Below, in pieces: positions 40,961 through 41,700 of a stretch of DNA of 41,700 nucleotides. Source of the stretch: Clostridium folliculivorans (GTDB lineage Bacteria > Bacillota > Clostridia > Clostridiales > Clostridiaceae). The position numbers were made by a program, and so were the translations under genes. The DNA lies in assembly GCF_024341905.1 (NCBI RefSeq), contig NZ_BQXY01000004.1, positions 49,998 through 91,697 on the forward strand, in the 5' to 3' direction. The notes beneath the pieces were generated by a model. The model saw only the letters and a list, made by a program, of their open reading frames with translations. It was not told where the DNA came from and did not search any database. The number at the start of each line of letters is the position of its first letter. Positions within the stretch are counted from its first letter, which is position 1.

Positions 40961-41700
40961 TTATTTTTGAACTTTAACAGTGGTTTGACCTATAACCAAA
41001 TAGCCATTAATATAACAACGGAATTCAATAACAACTTCCGAAGAAGACCAAGAAAAATCAGAACGTTCAAATTTAAATTGACCGATTTTTGCTTGATTGT
41101 AGTATCCGTTATTGCTATTAAGTGCGCTTACACCGTTAGCTTTTGCAGTATTAAGATCTAATCCGCAAGTGGAATATCCTGTTGGAAGATCAACACGAAC
41201 AGTAAATACTCCATTATTTCCTTTAATGACTTTAGATGTTACTTCAATGTTTGCTGGAATGTAAACTACAAATTGTCTTTCTATTGTATAGCTATTGCCA
41301 GCCGCATCGGTTGCAGTTATAACAACCTTATAAACTCCAGGCTTATCGAGGTTAAGAGTCGAACCATTATTCATGATTACTCCAGTAGTTTGATTTGGTG
41401 CGAAAACCAACATTTTTTCACTAGCTATACCGGAAAGATTATCTGATACATTATAATTTAGCTGAAGTAATGTACCAAGCTTATATTCTCCACTTAATAA
41501 CATCGATAATGTTGGAATAGTTTTATCAATTTTCACATAAGCAGTTTTAGCTGATTCAATGTTTCCTGCTGCATCTACTGAGTAGAAGGAAACTGTATGA
41601 ATTCCTTCGGTTTGTATTGTAAATGAAGTACCTTCGATGTAATCAGAACCATCAATTGAATAGAAAGTTCTAGCAACCACACTTTGTGAATCAGTAGCAT
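40961..41700 (-). CDS. Surface protein with OmpL47-like/Ig-like repeats (partial, N-terminus outside window)
   Basis: The frame is open to the window edge (ATDSQSVVARTFYS continues upstream of the first possible GTG), so at least 246 C-terminal residues are present and the start lies beyond 41700. Contents: an OmpL47-type repeat (FYSIDGSDYIEGTSF, then HTVSFYSVDAAGNIESAKTA and KIDKTIPT), an Ig-like repeat (VSDNLSGIASEKM to VVITATDAAGNSYTIERQF), and a C-terminal domain of about 100 residues ending IGQTTVKVQK. Such repeats form extracellular stalks of clostridial wall enzymes, proteases and adhesins. The enzymatic part, if any, is outside the window. No sortase motif or anchor at the C-terminus. 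Confidence 0.8.
   Translation of the reverse strand, partial: ATDSQSVVARTFYSIDGSDYIEGTSFTIQTEGIHTVSFYSVDAAGNIESAKTAYVKIDKTIPTLSMLLSGEYKLGTLLQLNYNVSDNLSGIASEKMLVFAPNQTTGVIMNNGSTLNLDKPGVYKVVITATDAAGNSYTIERQFVVYIPANIEVTSKVIKGNNGVFTVRVDLPTGYSTCGLDLNTAKANGVSALNSNNGYYNQAKIGQFKFERSDFSWSSSEVVIEFRCYINGYLVIGQTTVKVQK

Overview
This is an AT-rich, densely coding bacterial window. Gene content and protein style point to Clostridium in the narrow sense (Clostridiaceae). It has PolC, a DnaI/DnaD-type helicase loader pair, a CD3324-family regulator, DUF1540 and CxxH/CxxC mini-proteins, an EF-G-binding FusB-like protein, strong GGAGG ribosome sites and many T-rich hairpin terminators. The species cannot be fixed from the sequence alone.

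Layout. 1-137: the end of a tRNA cluster (tail of one tRNA, then tRNA-Thr) and its terminator. 138-4340: mglBAC galactose/methyl-galactoside ABC importer with a clear promoter and three operator-like sites. 4351-6531 (minus): DnaI-like helicase loader and DnaD-domain partner, overlapping, behind a long structured leader. 6695-12109: household genes, namely an M23/G5 cell-wall peptidase, a subtilase, an MBL hydrolase, a YdcZ-type transporter, a dUTPase-like protein with an altered active site and a 2H phosphoesterase. 12272-19740: DUF1540, murA, walJ, CxxH/CxxC protein, SEC-C protein, a chemoreceptor whose sensor carries the amino-acid-binding motif, a LUD protein and rlmH. 19795-22920: rhodanese-like remnant, TetR, FusB-like protein, and a leader RNA with terminator ahead of a CD3324-family regulator.

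22987-30825 (minus) is the most distinctive block. Six tightly packed genes encode a fatty-acid/aryl-type AMP ligase, a stand-alone acyl carrier protein, an Sfp-type phosphopantetheinyl transferase, an ABC ATPase, a giant FtsX-type permease with a coiled-coil ectodomain, and a stand-alone condensation-domain enzyme. Together they look like a self-contained miniature nonribosomal pathway: activate an acid, load it on a carrier, condense it with an amine or alcohol, and export the product. The product cannot be read from the sequence.

31169-41700: a GT-C membrane glycosyltransferase coupled to a tiny lipoprotein; a membrane di-iron hydroxylase-like protein; ahpC-ahpF with a PerR-like box on the promoter; polC; and, cut by the window edge, a surface protein with OmpL47-like/Ig-like repeats. 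No insertion sequence, CRISPR array or prophage was seen.
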